NCBI GenBank assembly: GCA_002403105.1
Contig: DHHD01000072.1
Coordinates: forward strand, 1 to 28,871
Source of the DNA: Anaerolineaceae bacterium UBA4781
GTDB lineage: Bacteria; Chloroflexota; Anaerolineae; Anaerolineales; Anaerolineaceae
DNA length: 28,871 bases
Reading direction: 5' to 3'
Shown: positions 22,423-28,871 of the stretch, in pieces
How positions within the stretch are numbered: the first letter of the stretch is position 1
Layout of the letters: every line of letters starts with the position of its first letter
Translations under genes and position numbers: made by a program
The notes under the pieces: model-generated
Seen by the model: the letters and a program-made list of their open reading frames with translations, nothing else
Database searches by the model: none
Told to the model about the DNA's origin: nothing

Positions 22423-22818
22423 CTATTCCAAAGTTGCGATCACTTCGATTTCTACCAATCCACCTTTTGGCAGCGCTGCTACTTCAACAGCCGAGCGCGC
22501 AGGGGGATTCTCACCGAAAAAGCGGGCATAAATTTCATTCATTGCTCCGAAATCATTCATATTCTTTAAAAAAACAGTTGTTTTAACAACCTGTGAAATA
22601 TCCGAACCAGCCGCTTTCAAAACTGCGCTGACATTTTGCAGTGCTTTTTCCGTCTGCCCCTGAATACCGCCTTCTACCAATGCGCCTGTCTTTGCATCCA
22701 ATCCCAATTGACCCGCTGTGAAAACGAGATTCCCGGTTTTCACCGCCAGTGAATAGGGGCCAACTGCTTTGGGGGCATTTTCTACTTCAGTGATAGTTTC
22801 TTTTTTAACAACAGCCAT
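22423..22818 (-). CDS. ridA: RidA/YjgF-family reactive imine deaminase
   Basis: A 131-residue RidA protein that hydrolyses 2-aminoacrylate and similar reactive imines released by PLP enzymes. Recognised segments are APKAVGPYSLAV, VFTAGQLGLD, TEKALQNVSAVLKAAG, VVKTTVFLKNM and the signature ARSAVEVAALPKGGLVEIEVIA with the substrate-binding Arg and Glu. I choose the ATG at 22818, about ten bases after AAGGAG; the ATG at 22827 is only one base from that site. It heads the ten-gene minus-strand run but is functionally a housekeeping enzyme, so its link to the downstream two-component genes may be only positional. Confidence 0.95.
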   Translation of the reverse strand: MAVVKKETITEVENAPKAVGPYSLAVKTGNLVFTAGQLGLDAKTGALVEGGIQGQTEKALQNVSAVLKAAGSDISQVVKTTVFLKNMNDFGAMNEIYARFFGENPPARSAVEVAALPKGGLVEIEVIATLE

Positions 22819-22854
22819 GACTTTCATTCTCCTTATGAATTTATCCCTGCCATC

Positions 22855-22860
22855 ATTATA
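22855..22860 (-). promoter_or_regulatory. -10 box upstream of ridA and the envelope unit
   Basis: A perfect TATAAT on the minus strand about 37 bases before the ridA start, followed by an AAGGAG ribosome-binding site. No convincing -35 box is present. It is the best promoter candidate I can see for the ten-gene run, though internal promoters are possible. Confidence 0.4.
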
Positions 22861-22894
22861 AGTGAAAACCGGAGAGAGGGATTAAAATTTGCGC

Positions 22895-22903
22895 TGGTAT
22901 AAT
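22895..22903 (+). promoter_or_regulatory. Extended -10 promoter of prfA
   Basis: TGGTATAAT matches the extended -10 consensus TGnTATAAT perfectly and compensates for the lack of a -35 hexamer. The predicted start near 22910 gives a leader of about 55 bases before prfA. It is divergent from the ridA -10 box. Confidence 0.5.
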
Positions 22904-22964
22904 ACGAGAGGATACTCAGCAGTGTCCTTTTAATATAGAAAATTCACCCAATTTGTGAGGTCTT

Positions 22965-24041
22965 ATGTTATTAGAAAGTCTTGCTGCCATCGAAGCGAAA
23001 TATAAAGAGATCACGCAGCAAATCGAAGAGAACTTGGAAGATTATCAAAAGGTTGCCGAACTCTCAAAAGAACGGTCTGACCTTGAACCGGTCATCGAAA
23101 TGAGTACCCTGTATCGGCAGAAATTAAAGAATTTACAGGAGTCACAGCTTTTACTGGATGGAGATGATGAAGAAATGCGTTCACTGGCATCGGATGATAT
23201 TCAATCCCTTCAACCGCAAATAGAAAAGCTGGAGTCTGAGTTGAAGAATATGCTGGTTCCGAAAGATCCCCGTGACAAGCGCAACGTCATCATGGAAATT
23301 CGCGCTGGCACTGGTGGCGATGAAGCTGGGCTGTTTGCAGCCGATCTCTACCGCATGTATACACGCTATGCTGATTCAAAGGGTTGGAAGATCGAAGTGC
23401 TTTCACAAAATGAAACCGGGATTGGTGGTTTTAAAGAGATCATTTTCATGATTAAAGGCAAAGGCGCTTATTCTCGTTTGAAGTTTGAATCGGGTGTGCA
23501 CCGTGTGCAGCGTATTCCCAGTACAGAATCCTCCGGGCGCATTCATACTTCCACAGTGACCGTTGCAGTTCTGGCAGAGGTGGAAGATGTGGATATTCAA
23601 ATCCCCGATTCTGATTTGCGTATTGATGTTTTTAAATCTTCCGGAGCCGGCGGGCAGAATGTGCAGAAGAATGCTACTGCCATCCGCATCACTCACCTTC
23701 CCACCGGCATGGTGATCGCCTGCCAGGACGAACGCTCCCAACTACAAAACCGTCTGCGCGCCCTCAGCATCTTGCGCGCCCGTTTGTATGAGATCGAAGA
23801 ACAAAAACGCAAAGATGCGCGCGATGCAACACGCCTTTCTCAAGTAGGCAGCGGAGAACGCTCCGAAAAGATTCGCACCTATAACTATCCGCAATCGCGG
23901 GTCACTGACCACCGTATCAATCTCTCATCACATAATTTGCCTTCTGTCATGGAAGGAAATTTGGATACGTTCATTGATGAATTAACCATGCGCAATGAGA
24001 CAGAGCATCTATCGCTGGTGGAAGAACAGGGTGAAGAATAA
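22965..24041 (+). CDS. prfA: Peptide chain release factor 1
   Basis: A 358-residue RF1 that recognises UAA and UAG stop codons and triggers peptide release. The peptidyl-transferase-centre GGQ is at 229-231 in SSGAGGQNVQKNATAIRITHLPTG. The codon-recognition tripeptide, PAT or PVT in most RF1, reads PST (185-187) in HRVQRIPSTESSGRIHTSTVTVAVLAE. This still identifies RF1, since RF2 has SPF. The usual GGQHVN is GGQNVQ, which I recall as a Chloroflexota variant. GAGG precedes the ATG by about four bases. It is the first gene of prfA-prmC-tsaC, and prmC starts inside its end. Confidence 0.97.
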   Translation: MLLESLAAIEAKYKEITQQIEENLEDYQKVAELSKERSDLEPVIEMSTLYRQKLKNLQESQLLLDGDDEEMRSLASDDIQSLQPQIEKLESELKNMLVPKDPRDKRNVIMEIRAGTGGDEAGLFAADLYRMYTRYADSKGWKIEVLSQNETGIGGFKEIIFMIKGKGAYSRLKFESGVHRVQRIPSTESSGRIHTSTVTVAVLAEVEDVDIQIPDSDLRIDVFKSSGAGGQNVQKNATAIRITHLPTGMVIACQDERSQLQNRLRALSILRARLYEIEEQKRKDARDATRLSQVGSGERSEKIRTYNYPQSRVTDHRINLSSHNLPSVMEGNLDTFIDELTMRNETEHLSLVEEQGEE

Positions 24042-24882
24042 CTTAACCTTGGCAAGCTGGCTGGATCAGGTGCGCGCTGACCTTGCCGTTTCACTCCCTG
24101 AAGAACCGCTTACTTCTATATATGCCATTCTTGAGAAAAATACCGGCTCTTCGCGCGAGTGGTTGCTGGCAAATCCACAATTTTCTTTTTCTGAATTGGT
24201 ACTTTCCACTTTAAATAAAGATGTAGCAGATCTCAAAAATGGAAAACCATTGGCGTATATTCTGGGGAATTGGGATTTCTTTGGGCTTTCCTTTTCTATC
24301 ACGCCGGCTGTGCTCATCCCCCGCCCTGAGACGGAATTACTGGTCGAAACAGCCTTGGATATCCTCTCTCACAAACGTCCTTCCCCTTTTGTTGCGGATA
24401 TTGGCACTGGCAGCGGATGTATCGCCACGGCCATCGCGAAACATCGATCGGATGCACACATCATCGCTACGGATATTTCTTTTTCCGCGCTTGACGTTGC
24501 GAATCGGAATATACACAGGCATGCTATGGAAGAGCAGGTGCATTTGCTTCAAACCGACCTTTTGAATGGCTTGCAAGCTCGTTTTAACATGCTTTGTGCC
24601 AATCTACCGTATATCCCCACCTACACCCTGCAGGGACTGCCTGTGGTGCGTTATGAGCCATCCTTGGCATTGGATGGGGGGCAGGATGGGTTGAACATCA
24701 TCCGCAGGCTGTTCGGCCAGGCACAGCAGCATTTGACAGAACACGGCAGTTTGCTGTTTGAAATGCAGTTCGATCAAACCGCTGCCCTGTGCAAGTTGGC
24801 TGATTTGCATTTTCCGGGTGCTGAGGTAATAATGAAACGCGACCTCTCCGGTCACGACCGGTTGCTTGAAGTTCATACGTAG
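24031..24882 (+). CDS. prmC: Release factor glutamine methyltransferase
   Basis: A 283-residue SAM-dependent enzyme that methylates the Gln of the release-factor GGQ motif. Its neighbour prfA supplies the substrate. Motifs are LIPRPETE, the SAM-binding VADIGTGSGCIATAIA, IIATDIS and the catalytic NLPY (canonical NPPY; the Leu variant also occurs in the family) in CANLPYIPT. A small N-terminal helical domain binds the release factor. The GTG at 24031 overlaps prfA by 11 bases and is preferred. A start at 23995 would lie deeper inside prfA, and a TTG at 24049 would clip the first helix. Confidence 0.92.
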   Translation: MKNNLTLASWLDQVRADLAVSLPEEPLTSIYAILEKNTGSSREWLLANPQFSFSELVLSTLNKDVADLKNGKPLAYILGNWDFFGLSFSITPAVLIPRPETELLVETALDILSHKRPSPFVADIGTGSGCIATAIAKHRSDAHIIATDISFSALDVANRNIHRHAMEEQVHLLQTDLLNGLQARFNMLCANLPYIPTYTLQGLPVVRYEPSLALDGGQDGLNIIRRLFGQAQQHLTEHGSLLFEMQFDQTAALCKLADLHFPGAEVIMKRDLSGHDRLLEVHT

Positions 24883-24896
24883 CCAGGAGTAATTTT

Positions 24897-25520
24897 ATGT
24901 TCACAGAAGTTCTCCCCATGTCTCATCCTGAAACCATGAAAATTGCCATGGAAGAGTTGAAAAAAGGTAGTGTTATTGCCGTTCCCACCGATACGGTATA
25001 CGGCATTGCCTGTTTGCTTGAAAAAGAACCAGCCATCCATGAAATATATCGCATCAAAGAACGGGATACTGCCAAAGCCATTCCACTCTTGATCGGCGAA
25101 TATGAACAGATCATCTGCACCACCGATGGTATTTCAGAAAGTGCCCAAAAACTTGCCAGGCGCTTCTGGCCTGGTCCATTGACTCTGGTCATTCCCAAAC
25201 GCCTTGAATTGCCAGAAGTGCTCACACCCTACCCAACGGTGGGAGTGCGCATGCCGGCGCATGCCTGGCTGTGTCAGCTTATTCGCAGAGTAGGTGTGCT
25301 GGCTGTCACTTCTGCCAATATTTCCGGGGGTGAAGATCCACGCACCGCGCGCGATGTACTCCTCCAGTTGGATGGGCGTATTCCGCTCATTATTGATGGT
25401 GGTGCTTGCGAAGGTGGTATCCCATCCACGGTGATTGATTGTTCCGGGGAAGAGATCGCAATTCTGAGATTGGGTAGCATCAGTGAAGAAATGATCCGGC
25501 AGACGCTTTCTGAAGCGTGA
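24897..25520 (+). CDS. tsaC: Threonylcarbamoyl-AMP synthase (Sua5/YciO/YrdC family)
   Basis: A 207-residue single-domain YrdC-fold protein that makes threonylcarbamoyl-AMP from Thr, bicarbonate and ATP for the t6A37 modification of ANN-decoding tRNAs. Conserved parts are VPTDTVYGIAC, the KxR-type IKERDTAKAIPLLI, RFWPGPLTLVIP, GVRMPAHA, TSANISGGEDP and PSTVIDCSG. It lacks the C-terminal Sua5 domain of longer homologues. AGGAG sits seven bases before the ATG. It follows prmC after 14 bases; this gene order (prfA-prmC-tsaC) is widespread in bacteria. Confidence 0.93.
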   Translation: MFTEVLPMSHPETMKIAMEELKKGSVIAVPTDTVYGIACLLEKEPAIHEIYRIKERDTAKAIPLLIGEYEQIICTTDGISESAQKLARRFWPGPLTLVIPKRLELPEVLTPYPTVGVRMPAHAWLCQLIRRVGVLAVTSANISGGEDPRTARDVLLQLDGRIPLIIDGGACEGGIPSTVIDCSGEEIAILRLGSISEEMIRQTLSEA

Positions 25521-25575
25521 AAAAAAACGACTTTTGTATTAATCTCGTTCAGCCTTCTAAATTACTATATTTTAT

Positions 25576-26040
25576 TTAAATTAGCTCTGATCTAAATTTC
25601 TCTCGACCATTCCACCCTTTCAGATATTTTCCCGTGAATTTCAAGACGGAATAATCTGTATTTTGATATCCGCCCGTCCCAGGGTAATATCGCACCCACT
25701 CATCCTGCCAGATTTTCTTTTTCGTAACTGCATCCGTCACTATCTCGATTTCCCCATTGAACATGATCCCATTCCATTCACTTTCAATGATGAAATAAAC
25801 GCAGCTTTTTACATTATTTTCAATTTGCTGCATTTTTTCAGAAGAAGTATTGGTGGTAAAGTAAATTTCGAATGGTGAAAACGGCAGCACACTTTGTAAG
25901 GCAGGGTACATTTCCCGATTATAGAGATTCAACATGGCTCTAGTTTCCGGTTCACCCAGCTCATTGATGGTTGTTAAATAAGCAAATTTTGATTTCTCAA
26001 CAACTTGTTTACAAAATGCAAGGATTTCTGATTTTTCCAC
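25576..26040 (-). CDS. Pyridoxamine 5'-phosphate oxidase-fold protein (general stress protein 26-like)
   Basis: A 154-residue split-barrel flavin-binding protein. FAYLTTINELGEPETRAM is the typical first hairpin, FEIYFTTNTSSEKMQQIENNVKSCVYFI matches the FMN/F420-binding central part, and the GEIEIVTD strand follows. Members of this small subgroup bind FMN, F420 or haem, and few have known substrates; true pyridoxine oxidase residues are not evident. The GTG at 26040 is chosen because GGAGG lies five bases upstream. An ATG at 26052 has no ribosome-binding site. It lies 62 bases downstream of the thioredoxin-CcdA gene on the same strand. Confidence 0.82.
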   Translation of the reverse strand: MEKSEILAFCKQVVEKSKFAYLTTINELGEPETRAMLNLYNREMYPALQSVLPFSPFEIYFTTNTSSEKMQQIENNVKSCVYFIIESEWNGIMFNGEIEIVTDAVTKKKIWQDEWVRYYPGTGGYQNTDYSVLKFTGKYLKGWNGREKFRSELI

Positions 26041-26102
26041 GATTCCTCCCATAGAGGTAAGAAAACTAAAATTTTAATTGCCTAAAAATAGCTTTGGGTC
26101 AA

Positions 26103-27413
26103 TTACCGTCTTTGTTTTTTCTTTCTCTGTTTCTGTTGAGATTCGTTACCAATGGTGATGCCAAATTTAGGCAGGATCTTTTTATGAACGACAAAGATGA
26201 GAATTGTGATAATAAGCGCAATGAAGAAGACCAGTAACGAAGTGCGTAGATCGTTCATCCATGCTGGGTTGATCACCATCACAATACCCAGAATAAGCAT
26301 GATTACTCCGCTAACGAGTTTCAATACCCGTCCATGCTTTTCTTCTACATGGCTTGCCTGCATGGTAAAGACCGCCACCCCGAAAACGACCAGTTCATCC
26401 AGCAGATAGATAAGCATGTACAATCCCAGTAATAGCAGATAACTGACCACACTGATCTGGTTCGCTGAAACCAGATTGCTCCATATCACCGGGAAACCCG
26501 CAGTGCATGAGAATTCAATAAATGAAACCCCAACTGCCAGTGCAGCCGATGACCCAATTAATCCTACTATCGAGCGCGGGGTTACTACCGTGCTGCGCAT
26601 GTTCTTGTACAAACCTGGTTTTTTCTTTTCAGAAATGGTGAATGACAGACCTTCTTTATACCAAAAATAATCTTTGAGATTCACGATCCCAAATACGATG
26701 GCTATCACCGCCACAACGATTTGAATCCATTTCAAATAACCAACATAAGAAAGAAGCGTGAATACGCCTGTGATGAACAATCCATAAACGATGGCGGTCA
26801 CGATGAGAAATGTCAAACCTACGATCAATGTCTTCCTTCGCGACCCGCTGTGAATGGTTAATGCCAGCAGCACGCTGAGTACCCATAAGGAACAGGGGTT
26901 GAATCCATCCACAAAACCGATGATCGCAGTGCTGATGATCAATGATTGTTTTTCAAGGTCTATTTCACCCAAAATGGGTAATGTCACCATGTGTTGAGAG
27001 TGAGAAGATACTTGTTCTCCTACATCAAAGCCATCCGGATTTTGTAATAAATTCTGGATGGTATTTTCCATTTCCGCTTTATATTCTTCGCTAAATCCGA
27101 TCCAAACCTGATCTCCGATAATGGTTACAGGAACACCACTGGGATCAAAATCAAGAGTCTTGCCAAATTCACTGAGTATTTTTTGGTTTTCCTCATTGTA
27201 CCAAACTTCATAATCCACGACCGTAACGGAGGGATATTTCTCTTCCAGGGTTTCGAGGAAAGGTTCTTCTTCTGCACAATGCGGGCAGCCATCTCCCCAG
27301 AAGAAATAGATGTTCAATCCAACCGCTTCATTTGCTTGCGCAAAAACCGGAGAGGTCGATAAAAGTAGAAGGATAGAGATCAATAAAAAGAGGAAAGAGA
27401 TTTTTTTATTCAT
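26103..27413 (-). CDS. Thioredoxin-CcdA fusion: extracytoplasmic Trx domain plus electron-transfer membrane domain
   Basis: A 436-residue protein. A signal or anchor helix (5-25) ends in SPVFAQA. An extracytoplasmic thioredoxin-like domain follows with a CPHC active site (C43, C46) and the cis-Pro loop SGVPVTI (P95). A CcdA/DsbD-beta-like membrane domain of about six to eight helices has its two functional cysteines in DGFNPCSLW (C174) and EFSCTAGFPVIW (C303). A Lys/Arg/Gln-rich tail ends it. CcdA domains carry electrons from cytoplasmic thioredoxin across the membrane, and here the partner is fused at the N-terminus, the reverse of DsbD. Possible roles are cytochrome c maturation or disulfide reduction at the surface. 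Its transcript may start at an extended -10 (minus strand 27485-27477). Confidence 0.88.
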   Translation of the reverse strand: MNKKISFLFLLISILLLLSTSPVFAQANEAVGLNIYFFWGDGCPHCAEEEPFLETLEEKYPSVTVVDYEVWYNEENQKILSEFGKTLDFDPSGVPVTIIGDQVWIGFSEEYKAEMENTIQNLLQNPDGFDVGEQVSSHSQHMVTLPILGEIDLEKQSLIISTAIIGFVDGFNPCSLWVLSVLLALTIHSGSRRKTLIVGLTFLIVTAIVYGLFITGVFTLLSYVGYLKWIQIVVAVIAIVFGIVNLKDYFWYKEGLSFTISEKKKPGLYKNMRSTVVTPRSIVGLIGSSAALAVGVSFIEFSCTAGFPVIWSNLVSANQISVVSYLLLLGLYMLIYLLDELVVFGVAVFTMQASHVEEKHGRVLKLVSGVIMLILGIVMVINPAWMNDLRTSLLVFFIALIITILIFVVHKKILPKFGITIGNESQQKQRKKKQRR

Positions 27414-27476
27414 TTTGTTTTCTGAATAGTAAGCTTTTCTTCGAAAGAAAAACCCTTTCTTAGCAATTGAGGATTT

Positions 27477-27485
27477 ATTTTAGCA
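27477..27485 (-). promoter_or_regulatory. Extended -10 promoter of the thioredoxin-CcdA gene
   Basis: Minus strand TGCTAAAAT fits TGnTATAAT with one mismatch in the hexamer. It lies about 65 bases before the gene start. The transcribed leader contains an A/T palindrome around TTCGAA (27436-27450), which could be an operator or just low-complexity DNA. No -35 hexamer is evident. Confidence 0.35.
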
Positions 27486-27581
27486 TAGAAAAAGCATTGA
27501 ATTTTCCACTGCATTGATACCTCTTTCAGTTTCGTGTAGTTCGGCATCAATCCAGGCATTCTGATCATCTTTTTTATTCAA
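27480..27581 (-). CDS. Possible small ORF downstream of cysK (33 aa)
   Basis: A TTG-initiated 33-codon frame ends at TAA 27482-27480. Its composition is protein-like (NKKDDQNAWIDAELHETER, then GINAVENSMLFLC), unlike the A/T-rich spacer around it, and the frame stays open upstream into the end of cysK. No ribosome-binding site is seen. It may be a genuine small protein, the remnant of a decayed gene, or chance. I do not recognise a family. Confidence 0.2.
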   Translation of the reverse strand: MNKKDDQNAWIDAELHETERGINAVENSMLFLC

Positions 27582-27609
27582 TAGATAAGTCGGTTGGAGG
27601 AATGCTGGT

Positions 27610-28548
27610 TTACTGATCAGCCAACCCGGCAAATAATGGCGTGCTCAAATACCGTTCCCCAAAAGATGGAATGATCACCACAATTAATTTCCCGGCATTT
27701 TCTGGTCTCCGTGCAACCTGTAATGCTGCCCAGGTCGCTGCACCGGAGGAAATACCAACCAGCAGACCTTCTTCTTTGGCCAAACGGTGGGCGATATCAA
27801 AAGCATCATCGCCTTTCACACGGATGACCTCATCATAGATCTGGGTGTTGAGAACATCCGGAATAAAACCTGCGCCGATCCCTTGAATGGGATGTGGCCC
27901 CTTCTGTCCGCCGGAGAGGACGGGAGAAGTATCCGGTTCAACCGCAATGGCTTTGAAAGATGGTTTGCGTGCTTTGATCACCTCTCCTACACCGGTGATC
28001 GTCCCTCCCGTACCTACCCCTGCCACCACAAAATCAATTTTGCCATCCGTGTCTTTCCAAATTTCTTCCGCGGTTGTTGTGCGGTGGATTTCCGGATTGG
28101 CGGGATTTTTAAATTGCTGCGGAACAAAATAATGCTCCGGATCACTGGCTGCCAATTCCTCTGCCCGCTTGATGGCGCCGGGCATGCCTTCACTGCCCGG
28201 GGTCAATATTAATTCAGCTCCGTATGCTCTCAACAGAATTCGCCGTTCTTTGCTCATGGTTTCCGGCATGGTCAGGATCAGCTTATAACCGCGCGCAGCC
28301 GCCACCATAGCCAGCGCAATGCCTGTATTTCCGCTGGTCGGTTCCACGATGATCGTATCGGCTCTGATCTTGCCGGCTTTTTCCGCAGCGTCGATCATGG
28401 CCACCCCGATCCGATCTTTCACACTGTGCGCCGGATTATAAAATTCGAGCTTGGCAACCACGGTTGCAACCGCGCCATCTGTTACACGATTCAACTTTAC
28501 CAGGGGAGTATTCCCCACCAACTCTGTTACGTTATTTGCAATTTTCAT
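27610..28548 (-). CDS. cysK: Cysteine synthase A (O-acetylserine sulfhydrylase)
   Basis: A 312-residue PLP enzyme that makes cysteine from O-acetylserine and sulfide. The PLP Lys is K44 in NPAHSVKDR. The substrate loop EPTSGNTGIAL, the phosphate-binding GVGTGGTITG and GISSGA near the C-terminus are all present, and the length is typical. The start is set at the second of two adjacent ATGs (28548), seven bases after AGGAG at 28560-28556; the first (28551) is also usable. A reading from 28608 would begin inside the leader terminator and add about 20 unrelated residues. The gene is preceded by a strong promoter, a Cys-rich leader ORF and an intrinsic terminator, so it is probably controlled by attenuation. 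Confidence 0.97.
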   Translation of the reverse strand: MKIANNVTELVGNTPLVKLNRVTDGAVATVVAKLEFYNPAHSVKDRIGVAMIDAAEKAGKIRADTIIVEPTSGNTGIALAMVAAARGYKLILTMPETMSKERRILLRAYGAELILTPGSEGMPGAIKRAEELAASDPEHYFVPQQFKNPANPEIHRTTTAEEIWKDTDGKIDFVVAGVGTGGTITGVGEVIKARKPSFKAIAVEPDTSPVLSGGQKGPHPIQGIGAGFIPDVLNTQIYDEVIRVKGDDAFDIAHRLAKEEGLLVGISSGAATWAALQVARRPENAGKLIVVIIPSFGERYLSTPLFAGLADQ

Positions 28549-28577
28549 CATTTTTCTCCTGCTTTTGAAGAATCTAT

Positions 28578-28606
28578 AAAAAAAGCCCGAGAGCATTTTC
28601 TCGGGC
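28578..28606 (-). terminator. Leader terminator upstream of cysK
   Basis: The minus strand has an 8-bp GC-rich stem (GCCCGAGA at 28606-28599 with TCTCGGGC at 28592-28585), a 6-base loop and seven T (28584-28578). It lies between the promoter at 28806-28834 and the cysK ribosome-binding site, so transcripts must read through it to express cysK. Confidence 0.85.
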
Positions 28607-28800
28607 AATTTTCTTAGAGAATCCGCTCCACCAAAAAGTATTTGGGGAGCAATTCACTGATGGTTGGAATCCTAATCTCATCTACACATGCATGGATACG
28701 ACCACCAGGGTTTTCTTGCTCCCTGCTGCATGGCCATACACATGCACATTCCATAATTCAGCGAGGTTAATGGTTTCATCGAATTTCTCATTGTATTGAA
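28585..28800 (-). promoter_or_regulatory. Putative attenuator leader of cysK
   Basis: The transcribed leader (about 215 bases) holds a 37-codon ORF and three hairpins. Stem 1 pairs 28687-28692 and 28706-28710 with 28727-28732 and 28721-28725. Stem 2 pairs 28641-28650 with 28625-28635 (10 bp, one bulge). The third is the terminator. A 6-base GGGAGC in stem 1 (minus strand 28723-28718) could instead pair with GCTCCC of stem 2 (28650-28645), giving an alternative fold. I see no T-box sequence and no known riboswitch core. No strong antiterminator that invades the terminator arm is obvious, so the switching step is unresolved. Confidence 0.5.
28678..28791 (-). CDS. Candidate Cys-rich leader peptide of cysK (37 aa)
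   Basis: The ORF starts with ATG 28791, about 7-9 bases from the predicted transcription start, and ends with TGA 28680-28678. It encodes four cysteines in two Cys-Met-Cys pairs: residues 16 and 18 (GMCMCMAM) and residues 34 and 36 (PCMCR, just before the stop). Eleven per cent Cys is far above the genome-typical one per cent. Tandem regulatory codons just upstream of a terminator are the hallmark of ribosome-mediated attenuation, and the downstream gene makes cysteine. No ribosome-binding site is possible before this near-leaderless start; internal ATGs could also initiate. Coding status is inferred. Confidence 0.5.
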   Translation of the reverse strand: MRNSMKPLTSLNYGMCMCMAMQQGARKPWWSYPCMCR

Positions 28801-28805
28801 ATAAA

Positions 28806-28834
28806 TTTATAAGCGACATAGCTGGAATTGTCAA
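28806..28834 (-). promoter_or_regulatory. Strong sigma-70 promoter of the cysK leader
   Basis: On the minus strand a perfect -35 TTGACA (28834-28829) is followed by a 17-base spacer and TATAAA (28811-28806), the best promoter in the window. The predicted transcription start is at about 28799-28800. It drives the leader ORF, terminator and cysK. Confidence 0.85.
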
Positions 28835-28871
28835 GAGGACGAATAGTAAATGTTAGCAGAACTTTAAAAGT

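Noticed and set aside
25502..25517. Hairpin ACGCTT-TCTG-AAGCGT at the end of tsaC
   Set aside because: It is followed by an A-run, not a T-run, in the tsaC direction. The T-run on the other strand comes before the hairpin, so it is not a terminator either way.
28549..28608. N-terminal extension of cysK to 28608
   Set aside because: It would be translated from inside the terminator hairpin, has no ribosome-binding site, and adds residues not found in cysteine synthases.
28613..28640. T-box-like string (TTTGGTGGAGCGG) before the cysK terminator
   Set aside because: It lacks the conserved AGGGTGGNACCGCG core and is better explained as the right arm of a 10-bp hairpin. No specifier-loop architecture is seen upstream.
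1..28871. CRISPR arrays, tRNA or rRNA genes, IS elements
   Set aside because: No regularly spaced repeats, cloverleaf genes, transposase motifs or terminal inverted repeats with target duplications were found by reading the window.

Overview
The window looks like chromosomal DNA from a monoderm-type bacterium of the phylum Chloroflexota, most likely class Anaerolineae. This is inferred from gene content and protein style: a membrane protein with a Thr/Pro-rich linker, a release factor 1 with a GGQNVQKN loop instead of GGQHVN, FemAB-type transferases, divergent SPFH-like proteins, and no outer-membrane genes. No rRNA or other taxonomic marker is present, so the assignment is tentative. No IS element, prophage, tRNA or CRISPR array was seen. 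The DNA is of moderate GC, densely coding, and many neighbouring genes overlap by 1-11 bases.

Layout, left to right. (1) 1-5000: the 3' end of a GT4 glycosyltransferase converges on dinB. Upstream of dinB on the minus strand lies a four-gene unit: FHA-domain membrane protein, AI-2E family permease, a 63-residue unknown protein, and a bifunctional phosphoglucose/phosphomannose isomerase. A terminator separates the isomerase from dinB. The non-coding stretch upstream of the FHA gene holds a previously unlabelled minus-strand RNA that matches 6S RNA in sequence and fold (about 4808-4979). (2) 5076-9051: thpR and rsfS (apparently with a CTG start), then an ADP-ribosylglycohydrolase family protein, the peroxiredoxin bcp and a UbiA-like membrane protein. 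(3) 9086-12603: two adjacent membrane proteins of unknown function that read as divergent SPFH/Band-7 relatives, followed by psuG. (4) 22818 down to 12608: ten tightly packed minus-strand genes. In transcription order they are RidA, an OmpR-type response regulator, its histidine kinase, a GT2 glycosyltransferase, a polyprenyl-phosphate sugar phosphotransferase, a CapD/WbpM-type nucleotide-sugar dehydratase, FemAB paralogue 2, a Nudix hydrolase, FemAB paralogue 1 and a Thr/Pro-linker membrane protein. This reads as a regulated envelope-polysaccharide or cell-wall-modification unit. (5) 22965-25520: prfA-prmC-tsaC, a translation-factor operon. (6) 25576-28871: a pyridoxamine-phosphate-oxidase-fold protein, a thioredoxin-CcdA fusion, and cysK.

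The most interesting item is the cysK leader at the right edge. A near-consensus promoter (TTGACA, 17 bases, TATAAA) is followed by an almost leaderless 37-codon ORF with four cysteine codons placed as Cys-Met-Cys pairs, alternative hairpins, and a strong intrinsic terminator just before the cysK ribosome-binding site. This suggests cysteine-responsive attenuation by a leader peptide. Other leads are the 6S RNA with two mutually exclusive hairpins, the tandem SPFH-like pair with a leaderless start, the FemAB-Nudix-FemAB cassette under a two-component system, and the CTG start of rsfS.
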